Origin: an uncultured Lachnospiraceae bacterium
GTDB taxonomy: Bacteria > Bacillota > Clostridia > Lachnospirales > Lachnospiraceae
Assembly (NCBI GenBank): GCA_900551115.1
Contig: URUY01000005.1
Coordinates: 62,001 to 126,000 of the forward strand
DNA: 64,000 nucleotides
Direction of reading: 5' to 3'
Part shown: in pieces, positions 36,697-45,431 of the stretch
How positions within the stretch are numbered: position 1 is the first letter of the stretch
How the letters are laid out: each line of letters opens with the position of its first letter
Notes under the pieces: model-generated
Told to the model about the DNA's origin: nothing
Database searches by the model: none
The model's input: only the letters and a program-made list of their open reading frames with translations
Program-made: the position numbers and the translations under genes

Positions 36697-36792
36697 CTAT
36701 TCACGATAAAAATTTCTCATAATCGTTCTGTATTGAGCTGCATTTGATACGGACAAATAAGTTGTCTCGTCAATTGCCTGCAAATATTGCAT
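36697..36792 (-). pseudogene. N-terminal remnant resembling a TIGR02677/DUF2397 (defence-associated) protein
   Basis: 31 codons starting MQYLQAIDETTYLSVSNAAQ and ending IMRNFYRE, with GGAGGAAAG 4 nt upstream, then an in-frame TAG. The sequence looks like the start of the TIGR02677-type proteins that accompany defence loci, but only this much remains and the match is from memory. The rest of the 386-bp gap 36491-36876 shows two related GCACATTTTT copies (near 36518 and 36592) and nothing else. Confidence 0.35.
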
Positions 36793-36876
36793 TTTCTTTC
36801 CTCCAAATAAACTTTTAATCTATCGGCTTATCATATAAATAAGAGTATATCTTTCCTATAGTACAATAAACAGTAC

Positions 36877-38145
36877 TCAATCTCGCAAGCAACCTATAGG
36901 AACTACTAAAACGCCATCTTCTCGTTTGTATGCAAATTCTGTTCCTGTAAGAATCATTAAAAATGAAGGTTCTTTCATCTTTTGCGTATTTATCTTATTT
37001 TTTAATTCTATCAAATGTACTGCTGCCTCTTCAATTTCTTTTGAGCCTAATTTCACCTCTATTGCTGCCCATCTCCCATCTGCAAGACAAATAACTGCAT
37101 CAGCTTCTAATCCGGACTTATCTCTATAGTGAAATAGCTGACCATCATTTGCTTCCGCATATATTCTAAGATCTCTGTCGCACATAGATTCAAACAAAAA
37201 ACCAAAATACTCGAAGTCATCCAACAACCGTTCCGGCGTAAGTCTAAGTGTCGCTGCTGCAATAGATGGATCCACAAGCTGTCGTTTGGGAGATGTTCTG
37301 ATAGCTGTTTTTGAACGCAATGCCGGATTCCATGCAGGAAGATTTTCGGTCACAAATATCCAATCCAATGCATTCAAATATTGACTAATTGTTTTTTCAG
37401 ATATACTCTCACCATTCCCCATTGCCAAATCATCACGAATTGTACTAATTGTTGCTAATGTTGAAATATTTCTAGAAAGGGAACGCATAAGCGCTCTAAC
37501 TCTTGTAGGACTTTTTTCAACACCATCTACCCTTGAAACATCCGCATTAATGACTGCTTCCACATAATCGACTGCATGGCGCAATGCAACCTTTTCACTT
37601 TCACCTATAGATGCTGGCCATCCCCCTCTCACAATGCAAAAAGCTGCTTTTTCTATAGTCAGTTCAGAAATACCAGCTATATCGTCTTTCCCCTCAAAAA
37701 GCTCTTTCAAAGAAACCATTCCATTCGACTCCCCTGATTCAAAAAGACTCATCGGACGCATTATCATTCTGGAAATTCTGCCAGTGCCTGTATGTGCAAC
37801 TACATTATCCATTGGGACAGCCGAACCAGTCAATATAAATTGACCAGCTTCGCCTCTCATATCAACAGTATGTCTTACTGCATCCCACAATACCGGTGCC
37901 ATCTGCCATTCATCTATCAACCGCGGAGTTTCTCCCATTAACAATAACGATGGTTTTGTATCTGCTGCCTTAATATATGATATTGTTTTATCCGGTTCTT
38001 GCATAAATAAAGTACTTTTTGCAGCCTCCATTGCAGTTCTTGTCTTTCCACACCATTTAGGTCCTTCAATAAGAACTGCACCAGAAGCCTCCAAGCGTTC
38101 CCTTAGTAATGTATCTGCAACTCTTTTTATATATGTTCGCTTCAT
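36877..38145 (-). CDS. AAA_14/DUF4143 ATP-binding protein, second copy
   Basis: 422 aa. Walker A is IEGPKWCGKTRTAM, Walker B TPRLIDEWQMAPVLW, then FILTGSAVP, and the C-terminal DUF4143 part contains GLEADAVICLADGRWAAIEV, a restriction-nuclease-like D...ExK arrangement. AAGGGAG lies upstream of the ATG. It is only distantly similar to the gene at 35237, so the two are not a recent duplication. Role unknown. Confidence 0.85.
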   Translation of the reverse strand: MKRTYIKRVADTLLRERLEASGAVLIEGPKWCGKTRTAMEAAKSTLFMQEPDKTISYIKAADTKPSLLLMGETPRLIDEWQMAPVLWDAVRHTVDMRGEAGQFILTGSAVPMDNVVAHTGTGRISRMIMRPMSLFESGESNGMVSLKELFEGKDDIAGISELTIEKAAFCIVRGGWPASIGESEKVALRHAVDYVEAVINADVSRVDGVEKSPTRVRALMRSLSRNISTLATISTIRDDLAMGNGESISEKTISQYLNALDWIFVTENLPAWNPALRSKTAIRTSPKRQLVDPSIAAATLRLTPERLLDDFEYFGFLFESMCDRDLRIYAEANDGQLFHYRDKSGLEADAVICLADGRWAAIEVKLGSKEIEEAAVHLIELKNKINTQKMKEPSFLMILTGTEFAYKREDGVLVVPIGCLRD

Positions 38146-38209
38146 TGACTAATCTCCCTTTAAACATAGTATCTTATATTTTATAATATAGTATACTCTT
38201 CATTTCTTC

Positions 38210-38301
38210 TTTTAGCAATGTTTCACTTCTGGTTTTGGCAATGTTTTGCTTCCGGTTTTGGCATTATTTTACTTCTGTCTTTGGCGATTTTATTACTTTG
38301 T
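38210..38301. repeat. Four tandem imperfect 23-bp repeats
   Basis: Units of 23 bp beginning TTTTGGCAATGTTTTGCTTC at 38210, 38233, 38256 and 38279, diverging toward the end. They lie just past the 3' end of the subtilase gene and upstream of the ATPase gene start. They look like minisatellite-type slippage products and may belong to a lost coding sequence. Confidence 0.7.
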
Positions 38302-38321
38302 TTTTTCCCCAATATGGCTGA

Positions 38322-40175
38322 TTACAACGGCAGACTATCCGCCACGCACAACGCCCCAAAACCTACCCTTTCATTGGGATATATAGCCTCACCCCTGAGG
38401 GGTCTGGCGCCCCTGCGCAGATATGCCTTTACCTTTTCACCATACAGAAACGGATCATTTCCCATTACAATGCCCCACTGCATCAAAAGAGCCGCCGAAC
38501 CTGTAACAAACGGAGCCGCAAAGGAAGTACCTGTAAAAATACTGTAGCCGCCCTGCGTGTCCGGCGCCGTAATATTTACGCCCGGTGCTGCCAGGTCCGG
38601 TTTTACCGCACCAGCCGCCACTAATCCCAGAGTTCTTTCGGGATACACATATCCCCTGCCGGAAAAATCCGCATAAGATTCATAAACACTGTCATAAGCG
38701 CCTACCGTAATCACCTTCTGCGCGGTAGAAGGAATTGTCAGTGTCACCTGCGGATTTGGTGTGAAAAAACGGGTTCCTTGATTTCTTACACTTTCACTGG
38801 GCAGATACAGATAATATTGTCCGATATCTCCCTTCACAATTTCTATCCGAAAAGTCCATACACCGGGTGTAAGATAAAGATTAACCGGAATAAAGTCAAA
38901 ATAGACCTCCTGATTCACGGCATAGGGCGTTGGCTCTCCCATATATATCAGAATGTCAGTCTGTTCCATCCGAAGCGCAATTTTTCCCGACCTGTTTATT
39001 GGCAGCACTGTTTCTTCTCCGCCCGGGGAACGCAGTATAATCCTGTAAACATCCACATAATTTTTCCAAAGCTGTACACTGAGAGCCGTCTCATAAGCTG
39101 AAACGGCCATTTCAATATAAGCGGCCCCTGCCGCCGCATCTCCCTGTACGTGTCCGGCTGAATTTCCTTCATTACCGCTTCCCACACAAATTACCGTTCT
39201 GCCTACCTCTGCCGCATTGTCCAAAAAACGCTCTACCAAGGAGGTACCGTCATGTGCCCCATATGTATTACCGAAGCTTACATTTATAGAAACCGGCATT
39301 TGAAGCTGCTGTGCTTTCCTTACTACATAAGTAACAGCGCGCATAAATTCCGTTGTTCTCGGAAAAGAAAGCACATTGGGAAGTCCAAGCTTTACTACAA
39401 TCAGGCTACTTGCCGGCGCAACCCCTTCAAAATCAACCGATGCAAATTCTCCTCCTTCATCCACACGGAAGCCTGTATCCAAGCCGTCTCTCTCTCCTGC
39501 ACGGGAACCTGCACCAAAGCTGCCTCCCACCGATGCACGGGAACCTGCACCAACACCGGCTGCAATACCTGCCACCGCTGTGCCATGTCCGCTGATGTCG
39601 CGGCTTGGCACCAGCCGGTATCTTTCTTCAGCCGTTTCAGCCTGCAAAGCCGCATCTATCTGTGCCTTATCATATTCTGTTCCCAAAAAGAAGCCTTCCG
39701 GAGGCCTTCCCTGTATCGTCTGGTCCCAAAGATACAGAAGTCTTGTGGTCCCATCCGCGTTTCTGAAATGCCTGTTGGTAAAATCTATTCCCGAATCGAT
39801 GACTGCCACAATTACGCCTTCACCGTCTAAATAAGGCGTCCTGCCGGTAACCGGCAGGATGCAGGAAGCCTCCTTACCGTTTTCTACTGCAAAAAACAGT
39901 CTTTTAGGCTTTTCCACATACTCAATTTCTTCAAGTTCGGCAACCATATCCACCATCTCTTCGGGTACAATCAAAATTGCATAGCCGGCCAGCAGTTCCT
40001 CTACCGTTATTCCTCTTTCCTTAAGCCATGACAAATCCCCGTTATATTTTACAATCAATTCCCATGTATTGCTTGCCGCCTCATATCCCACGTTCAAATT
40101 CAGTGATTTTTCCCTTACCGGCTCCGCGGTTTCCAGTGCGAGATTTAAAATATCTTCCAGCTTTTGGTTACTCAT
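38322..40175 (-). CDS. S8 subtilisin-like serine peptidase (Csp-like)
   Basis: 617 aa. The catalytic triad is visible: Asp in VIVAVIDSGIDFTNRHF, His in RDISGHGTAVAGIAAG, Ser in FTGTSFAAPFVTGSAALL. No signal peptide is evident, and the large jelly-roll-like insert between His and Ser (about 370-500) matches the clostridial CspABC/BtlP group rather than secreted subtilisins. An extra Gly/Ala/Arg-rich loop after the His motif (GAGSRASVGGSFGAGSRAGE) is coded by two direct DNA repeats 36 bp apart. AGGAG precedes the ATG. In Clostridia such proteases act in spore germination or intracellular cleavage; which applies here is unknown. Confidence 0.9.
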   Translation of the reverse strand: MSNQKLEDILNLALETAEPVREKSLNLNVGYEAASNTWELIVKYNGDLSWLKERGITVEELLAGYAILIVPEEMVDMVAELEEIEYVEKPKRLFFAVENGKEASCILPVTGRTPYLDGEGVIVAVIDSGIDFTNRHFRNADGTTRLLYLWDQTIQGRPPEGFFLGTEYDKAQIDAALQAETAEERYRLVPSRDISGHGTAVAGIAAGVGAGSRASVGGSFGAGSRAGERDGLDTGFRVDEGGEFASVDFEGVAPASSLIVVKLGLPNVLSFPRTTEFMRAVTYVVRKAQQLQMPVSINVSFGNTYGAHDGTSLVERFLDNAAEVGRTVICVGSGNEGNSAGHVQGDAAAGAAYIEMAVSAYETALSVQLWKNYVDVYRIILRSPGGEETVLPINRSGKIALRMEQTDILIYMGEPTPYAVNQEVYFDFIPVNLYLTPGVWTFRIEIVKGDIGQYYLYLPSESVRNQGTRFFTPNPQVTLTIPSTAQKVITVGAYDSVYESYADFSGRGYVYPERTLGLVAAGAVKPDLAAPGVNITAPDTQGGYSIFTGTSFAAPFVTGSAALLMQWGIVMGNDPFLYGEKVKAYLRRGARPLRGEAIYPNERVGFGALCVADSLPL

Positions 40176-40398
40176 TTTATACTCCTGTCTGTGAGCTTCC
40201 GTTAAGCTATTTTATGTTATTTTTCTTTCTTCCATTCCCGAATAAATCTCATCCGTTTCTTCAAATTTCTGCTTGTCGGCACTGTCCAAAATGTATTATG
40301 ATATTGTTGGCAGCTGTAAACACACAAAAGTACGGCTGTAACGGAACTGCTTTTGCTCTACTGCCCCCTGAATACCATTATGTAAAAAGGACTATCGA

Positions 40399-41391
40399 AT
40401 GAAGAAGAATACTAAATCCCCTCTGTCTCCCAAGGGAAATGAAAATAAAAATGCCGCTTCTGCTGACTCGGGAAACACTTCGTATGTACCGGTTCCGGTA
40501 GACGGCTTTGACTTTCCGGTGGGTGCATCCTTTATCAGTCTGGACAAGCTTCATCTCAACATAATTCACTGGCATTGGCATGAAGAAATAGAATTCCTTA
40601 TTATTAACAGCGGCCATGTCCTGTTAATAATGTCGGATGAGACCATTCTGCTTTCTCCCGGCGAAGGGGTCTTTCTGAACCAAAACCAACTGCATTCTCT
40701 CCGCGCCCGTGACGGAGAAAACTGCTCCTTATATACCTTAAAATTTCATCCTGCTTTTTTATTCGGCTACGGACAAACTACCCTGTCCGCAAAATATCTG
40801 ACACCTGTCCTTTCCTCTCCCGACCTGCATTATCTCATGCTGCGGGAAGATGACCCGGTTTCTTCCGAAATACTTACGCTTGTCAGCGACACCCTTGCCT
40901 GCTGCCTTGCCAAGCGTTTCGGCTATGAACTGAAAGTTAAAAGCTTATTATGCAGTCTTTGGGCTCTCCTGCTGCCCTTTGCCACACCTGCCAAAGAGCT
41001 TTCCGGCACCTCCGGTCAGGCTTCTCTGGATGGTACCCGCATAAAACAGGCGCTTTCTTTTATTGAAGAAAAACACATGGAGCCTCTTACTTTAGAGGAA
41101 ATTGCTTCCTCCATTCATGTCAGTAAGAGTGAATGCTGCAGATGCTTTCAGCGCTCCATAGGCATTACCCCTTTTGAATATCTGCTGAAGTTCAGAATTT
41201 TTGAGTCTACAAAAAAAATGATGCGTCAGGACGAAGTCGCCAAATCCATCTCCACTCTGGCAGCCTCCGTAGGCTTTAACAGCACCAGCTACTATAATAA
41301 GCTTTTTAAAAAATATCTGAACTGCACACCCAGTGAATACAAAAAATCCTTACAGAAATTTGCATCAAAAAATCCGGAAAACACCTTGTAG
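40399..41391 (+). CDS. AraC-family transcriptional regulator with cupin sensor
   Basis: 330 aa. The N-terminal cupin domain (about 45-140) shows LNIIHWHWHEEIEFLIIN and LSPGEGVFLNQNQLHSL. The C-terminal double helix-turn-helix (about 215-320) reads MEPLTLEEIASSIHVSKSEC, GITPFEYLLKFRIF and AASVGFNSTSYYNKLFKKYL. It resembles sugar-utilisation regulators. It is divergent from the subtilase across a 223-bp gap (40176-40398) and convergent with the aminopeptidase, so its target operon is probably elsewhere. Confidence 0.92.
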   Translation: MKKNTKSPLSPKGNENKNAASADSGNTSYVPVPVDGFDFPVGASFISLDKLHLNIIHWHWHEEIEFLIINSGHVLLIMSDETILLSPGEGVFLNQNQLHSLRARDGENCSLYTLKFHPAFLFGYGQTTLSAKYLTPVLSSPDLHYLMLREDDPVSSEILTLVSDTLACCLAKRFGYELKVKSLLCSLWALLLPFATPAKELSGTSGQASLDGTRIKQALSFIEEKHMEPLTLEEIASSIHVSKSECCRCFQRSIGITPFEYLLKFRIFESTKKMMRQDEVAKSISTLAASVGFNSTSYYNKLFKKYLNCTPSEYKKSLQKFASKNPENTL

Positions 41392-41410
41392 TTTCCCGGA
41401 TTCCTTTTTT
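41371..41410. terminator. Terminator overlapping the end of the AraC gene
   Basis: AATCCGGAAAAC (41371-41382) pairs with GTTTCCCGGATT (41391-41402) with one mismatch, then a T run (41405-41410). Bidirectional use by the convergent aminopeptidase gene (stop at 41409) is likely. Confidence 0.7.
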
Positions 41411-42764
41411 ATTTACCATAAAATACCGACAGCATCCTGACCGCATATTCCGTATCCCTGCCTCCTGCAGTTTCTACTGCCGAATGCATGGCAAGCTGCG
41501 GCAGTCCGATATCCACAGAAGGAACGGACACATGCGCTGTAGAAATATTGCCCAAGGTAGAACCTCCTGCAATATCCGACCTGTTGGTATAGGTCTGCAC
41601 CGGTACCCCGGCCTCCCTGCACAGTTCCTTCATCGCTGCTGCTGTTAAGGCATCCGTAGTATATTTCTGACTTCCATGATATTTAATGACGATACCGCCG
41701 TTTAAGTACGGCCTGTTCGTTAAATCTGCTTTTTCCGGATGGTTAGGATGGACTGCATGGGCATTGTCTGCCGATATGAGAAGGCTGTCTGCAATTTTGC
41801 ATCTGAGCCATGAAGCATTCTTTCCAAAAGCCTCCTGTATCCTGGCAAGTACGTCAGCTAAAAAGGTAGAATCTGCTCCCTGTCTGGTACCGCTTCCTAC
41901 TTCTTCATTATCAAATACTGCACAGATATTAATATAAGAAACCGGTACAACCTGCGTCATTGCCTTCATGGCAGAAAAAGCGCACTGTAAATCATCCAGT
42001 CTGGGAGATAAAATATATTCCCCGTTTCTGCCAATCCGTTTTCCTTTATCCCGTACATATAAAAACAAATCATGGGCCAGTATTGCTTCCTTTTCTACTC
42101 CTGCTGCCTCTGCCACACTGTCCATAAAGCTATTTTCATCCACAGACTCTCCATAAAGCGGCAGCATATCTATTTGGGCATTATATTCCGTTCCGCTGTT
42201 TGCATCCCTGTTCATGTGAATTGCCACACTGGGAATCACCAACAAATCCCTATCCACATTGACAAGCCTGCTTTCTATCTTTTCACCCTGCTTTACTATT
42301 ATCCTGCCCGCCACGGAAAGCGGTCTGTCAAACCAGGTACTCATTATCATACCGCCATATCTTTCCGTGTTCAGCTTCACATACTTTCCTTCTACCGTAA
42401 TTTCCGGTTTTTCCTTTATTTTAAAGGAGGGCGAATCGCTGTGTGCCGCTACAATATGAAAGCCTTTTATCAGACAGACTGTACCGTCCTCCTCAGATAT
42501 GCCCTCTCCTGCCGTGTCAGGTGCTTTTTTTGCTGCCGCATCAGCAGTTTCTGATCCCCCGGGAACGGAAAATGCCGCTATGGAGGAATCATTCCGTGTC
42601 ACAAAATATCTGCCGCCTGCCGAAAGCTGCCATTCTTCCGTTTCCTTTAATTCCGTATAACCTGCATCATAGGCCATTTTCTTTAAGTTTTCCACCGCAT
42701 GAAATGCACTGGGACTCTCCTCTATAAACTGTAAAAGCTCTTCTTTACATTCTTTTAAATCCAT
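41409..42764 (-). CDS. M18-family aminopeptidase
   Basis: 451 aa, the usual size for M18 dinuclear zinc aminopeptidases (aspartyl/aminopeptidase I type). Metal and catalytic motifs are present: FHIVAAHSDSPSFKIK, SPRLDDLQCAFSAM, VFDNEEVGSGTRQGADS, SADNAHAVHPNHPEK and the C-terminal VDIGLPQLAMHSAVET. It is cytoplasmic and trims N-terminal residues from peptides. It stands alone between a regulator and a kinase-like gene. Confidence 0.93.
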   Translation of the reverse strand: MDLKECKEELLQFIEESPSAFHAVENLKKMAYDAGYTELKETEEWQLSAGGRYFVTRNDSSIAAFSVPGGSETADAAAKKAPDTAGEGISEEDGTVCLIKGFHIVAAHSDSPSFKIKEKPEITVEGKYVKLNTERYGGMIMSTWFDRPLSVAGRIIVKQGEKIESRLVNVDRDLLVIPSVAIHMNRDANSGTEYNAQIDMLPLYGESVDENSFMDSVAEAAGVEKEAILAHDLFLYVRDKGKRIGRNGEYILSPRLDDLQCAFSAMKAMTQVVPVSYINICAVFDNEEVGSGTRQGADSTFLADVLARIQEAFGKNASWLRCKIADSLLISADNAHAVHPNHPEKADLTNRPYLNGGIVIKYHGSQKYTTDALTAAAMKELCREAGVPVQTYTNRSDIAGGSTLGNISTAHVSVPSVDIGLPQLAMHSAVETAGGRDTEYAVRMLSVFYGK

Positions 42765-42839
42765 TTTCCATTCCGCCCTTCCTTATTTCTGTATGTTGTT
42801 TTGGTTACAGACCTTTGCTCTGTCTGGCTTTTACCACTT

Positions 42840-43415
42840 TCAATCAGGAATCCGATAAGATATATCACATCTTTTTTCTATCTGAAAATGAGCAAAATAA
42901 CGTTCCTCAAGCGGTATCCATTTATCCCGAAATAAAAGAAGCATATCCGCGCCGTTCCGCTCTCTGATACGGCATAGCTGTTTCTCTTTTCCCAGTGTCA
43001 GAAAAAGCCTGATATCATAATGATCAAACAGTGCCGGATGACAGGAGTATGAGCCTTCTATAATGTTGCAAAAACACGGCTCTATAAATACCTCCTCAGA
43101 AAACGCCTGCCTGTGACAGTCATAGGGCCTAAAGGAAAAAGGCTCTCCCTTTTTTAGAGGAAGCATAACCTCTTTTAAAAAGCGCTCATAATCTACATTG
43201 CCGCCCGGCTCTGCCAGCCGTTCTGCTGTCCGCTGCGCCGGCTGCAGGAAAAAATCATCCATATGCAGTACATTCGCCCCTAAACGCTTCTTCAAATTTT
43301 CTGCAAAGGTTGTTTTTCCGGCGGCACATCTGCCGTCAACGGCAATAAACAGCTGTCTCTTTTCCTTCTGTTCTTTTTTTATTCTCTCAATAACTGTTTG
43401 TATCAGCTCTTCCAT
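42840..43415 (-). CDS. Uridine-kinase-like P-loop protein
   Basis: 191 aa. Walker A FIAVDGRCAAGKTTFAENL (about 23-41) and the lid-like VLHMDDFFLQPAQRTAERL are typical of the uridine kinase/phosphoribulokinase-like group. The C-terminus is short. The phosphate acceptor cannot be told; many such stand-alone genes are annotated only as nucleoside kinase-like. Confidence 0.82.
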   Translation of the reverse strand: MEELIQTVIERIKKEQKEKRQLFIAVDGRCAAGKTTFAENLKKRLGANVLHMDDFFLQPAQRTAERLAEPGGNVDYERFLKEVMLPLKKGEPFSFRPYDCHRQAFSEEVFIEPCFCNIIEGSYSCHPALFDHYDIRLFLTLGKEKQLCRIRERNGADMLLLFRDKWIPLEERYFAHFQIEKRCDISYRIPD

Positions 43416-43496
43416 AGCTTAATTTCCGGCATCCTGTCATATTTTGCTTTGTATCTATTTCTCCCCGGTTCTTGCCTGTCATATTTCGCTCTGTAT

Positions 43497-44081
43497 CTAT
43501 TTCTCCCCGGTTCTTGCCTGTTCCATTACCCTTGCAGGCTCTTTTTTCCCAAACGGTACTAATCCGGTACGATTTAGCGCCGCCATAATAACAGGAATCA
43601 ACACAAGCTGTACAATAATACCCGGAATAGCATTTAGAAAAGCACCTGCCGCAAACATCTGCCAGGTAAAGGCTTTTTCGTTTATTCCTAACAGCACCAT
43701 CTGCATAAGTCCCCAAATCAGCCTTCCTGCAAGCATAGCCGCAATAAGGGAACGATACAGCGAAATAACACATTTCCACCGGGAATGTCCGTACAAATAC
43801 CCTGCCACAAACCCATAGGTTGCCAGTTCAAATGCCATAGCAATGCCGGTAGGAAATAAAATCGGCATTCCAAATATAACATACCGCATTATGGGAAGGA
43901 TAAAGCCTGTTACCAGCCCATACTGCCAACCGCAGATAAGTCCGCACAAAAATACCGGCAAATGCATAGGCAGAAGCATGTTGCCGAACTGAGGAATCTG
44001 TCCTGTCAAAAAAGGAAGTACCAGCCCCAACGCCACAAACATAGCCGACAGGGTAAGATTAATCGTCATTTGTTTTTTCAT
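43497..44081 (-). CDS. ECF transporter substrate-binding (S) component
   Basis: 194 aa, about six membrane segments, beginning MKKQMTINLTLSAMFVALGL. The start at 44081 has GGGAG upstream; the longer frame from 44243 has a hydrophilic leader without a ribosome site. Short Ala/Gly-rich helices such as MLAGRLIWGLMQMVL are typical of S components. It would supply a vitamin or metal to a shared EcfAAT module encoded elsewhere. Ligand unknown: no riboswitch I recognise precedes it. Confidence 0.8.
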   Translation of the reverse strand: MKKQMTINLTLSAMFVALGLVLPFLTGQIPQFGNMLLPMHLPVFLCGLICGWQYGLVTGFILPIMRYVIFGMPILFPTGIAMAFELATYGFVAGYLYGHSRWKCVISLYRSLIAAMLAGRLIWGLMQMVLLGINEKAFTWQMFAAGAFLNAIPGIIVQLVLIPVIMAALNRTGLVPFGKKEPARVMEQARTGEK

Positions 44082-44101
44082 GGATATATTCTCCCTTGTT
44101 A

Positions 44102-44147
44102 TATTTTCTGTTTCCGATTTATAATTTCCGGATTTTCTGTTTCCGAT
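44102..44147. repeat. Two direct 16-bp repeats upstream of the S-component gene
   Basis: ATTTTCTGTTTCCGAT at 44102-44117 and 44132-44147, 30 bp apart, between 20 and 66 bp before the start codon. They could be a regulator site or chance duplication. The rest of the gap 44082-44402 is AT-rich with the terminator at 44338. Confidence 0.45.
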
Positions 44148-44337
44148 ATTGTCTATTTTAACTGTATCGCGCCTAAAAGGAAAGAGAAACTTCTTTTTCT
44201 TTTGGAAAACTCTTTTGTTTCTCCGCAATATGAATCCCCACAAAATATTTTAATTTTATGAAAGCCTTTCACATCTTAGCATAAAAAGCCTTCCTGTAAA
44301 ATTTTACTAAAGCTCTTGACAATAAGTCTGAAATCAA

Positions 44338-44386
44338 AAAAGCCAGGCAGGATGCCGGCATCTGTACCGGTATCTTGTCTGGCTTT
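44338..44386 (-). terminator. Terminator of the formate/nitrite channel gene
   Basis: A long stem, AAAGCCAGGCAGGATGCCGG pairing with CCGGTATCTTGTCTGGCTTT with few mismatches, followed on the minus strand by a T run. It starts 17 bp after the stop codon. Confidence 0.85.
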
Positions 44387-44402
44387 GTCTTCACACAAAT
44401 CT

Positions 44403-45305
44403 TTAAGAAATCTTGTCCTTCTTTATTACATTCCCTATTGTATGCGGGCCCTTTTCCACATTTCCCTTTTTCTCCCGATACAGTAAAAAGACAGGAAGTC
44501 CTACAAATACCATGCCACCCACAATATTACCAAGTGTAACCGGCAGGAGATTGTTTACAAACATACTCATCCAGTTTAAGGAAGCAAGCTGTCCTTCCGT
44601 ATAACCGTACAGCTCCATGGCTTTAGCTGCATATTCTCCGTTGCCTGCCGCAAAAATACCGGCTGACAGGTAATACATGTTGGCAACGCAGTGTTCAAAG
44701 CCACAGATTACAAATACAAAAATAGGGAAGAAAATACTCCACACCTTACCTGCCGCATCTTTTGCGCCCGCTGCCATAAATACGGCGGCACATACTAGAA
44801 TATTACACAGAATACCGGAAATAAAAGCTGTGCCAAAAGGCAGTCCTGCTTTGGAAACCGCTGTTTTTATTACATAAGCGCCAAGTGCATTTTCAGAAAA
44901 ATTAAGCTGCCCGCTGTTTACAATAAGAACTGCTGTCAAAAGAGCGCCCGCTAAATTGCTCACAAATACAAGCGCTAAATTTTTAACCACTAAAAGTGCT
45001 GAATATCTTTTATCCATCGCACCTGTTATCATCAGGCAGTTTCCCGTAAAAAGTTCTCCGCCTATAAGAATAATCATCATCAGACCAATGGGGAATACTA
45101 CGCCGCCAATCGTTCTGGAAATACCTGTATTGGAAATGCCGTACATGGAAACACTGCTGGCTGCTGCGCCAAAGCTGATAAAAGCTCCGGCCATCACCCC
45201 AAGAAGCAGGGTTCGCCATATGGGACTTTGCGATTTTGTCACACAGCCCTTCATATATTTCTGCAATATCTGTTTCGGCGTATATAAGTTTTCCTTTTCT
45301 TCCAT
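44403..45305 (-). CDS. Formate/nitrite transporter family channel
   Basis: 300 aa, six membrane helices of the FNT fold. Motifs include LLGVMAGAFISFGAAAS near the N-terminus, GGELFTGNCLMIT (the omega-loop region) and GFEHCVANMYYLSAGIF with the central His. The start at 45305 has AAGGAAG 7 nt upstream. Formate export or uptake fits a fermentative anaerobe; nitrite or hydrosulfide channels share the fold, so the substrate is not certain. Confidence 0.9.
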   Translation of the reverse strand: MEEKENLYTPKQILQKYMKGCVTKSQSPIWRTLLLGVMAGAFISFGAAASSVSMYGISNTGISRTIGGVVFPIGLMMIILIGGELFTGNCLMITGAMDKRYSALLVVKNLALVFVSNLAGALLTAVLIVNSGQLNFSENALGAYVIKTAVSKAGLPFGTAFISGILCNILVCAAVFMAAGAKDAAGKVWSIFFPIFVFVICGFEHCVANMYYLSAGIFAAGNGEYAAKAMELYGYTEGQLASLNWMSMFVNNLLPVTLGNIVGGMVFVGLPVFLLYREKKGNVEKGPHTIGNVIKKDKIS

Positions 45306-45385
45306 TTTATCAGCTTCCTTCCGGTTTATTTCCAGCTTATTTTCCAAATAAACTTTAACAGAAACCTTAAAATTTGAACAATATA

Positions 45386-45413
45386 AAAAAAGCATATATG
45401 CATATGCTTTTTT
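45386..45413 (-). terminator. Terminator of the LysR-family gene
   Basis: AAAAAAGCATAT pairs perfectly with ATATGCTTTTTT around a 4-nt loop, 18 bp past the stop. Confidence 0.75.
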
Positions 45414-45431
45414 ATATCACCTCATGAATCA

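Noticed and set aside
38210..38301. CRISPR array
   Set aside because: The 23-bp units are contiguous with no spacers and diverge; a simple tandem repeat explains them.
44082..44338. Riboswitch upstream of the ECF S component
   Set aside because: No thiamine, folate, cobalamin, FMN or similar consensus core was recognised; only direct repeats and AT-rich DNA are visible.
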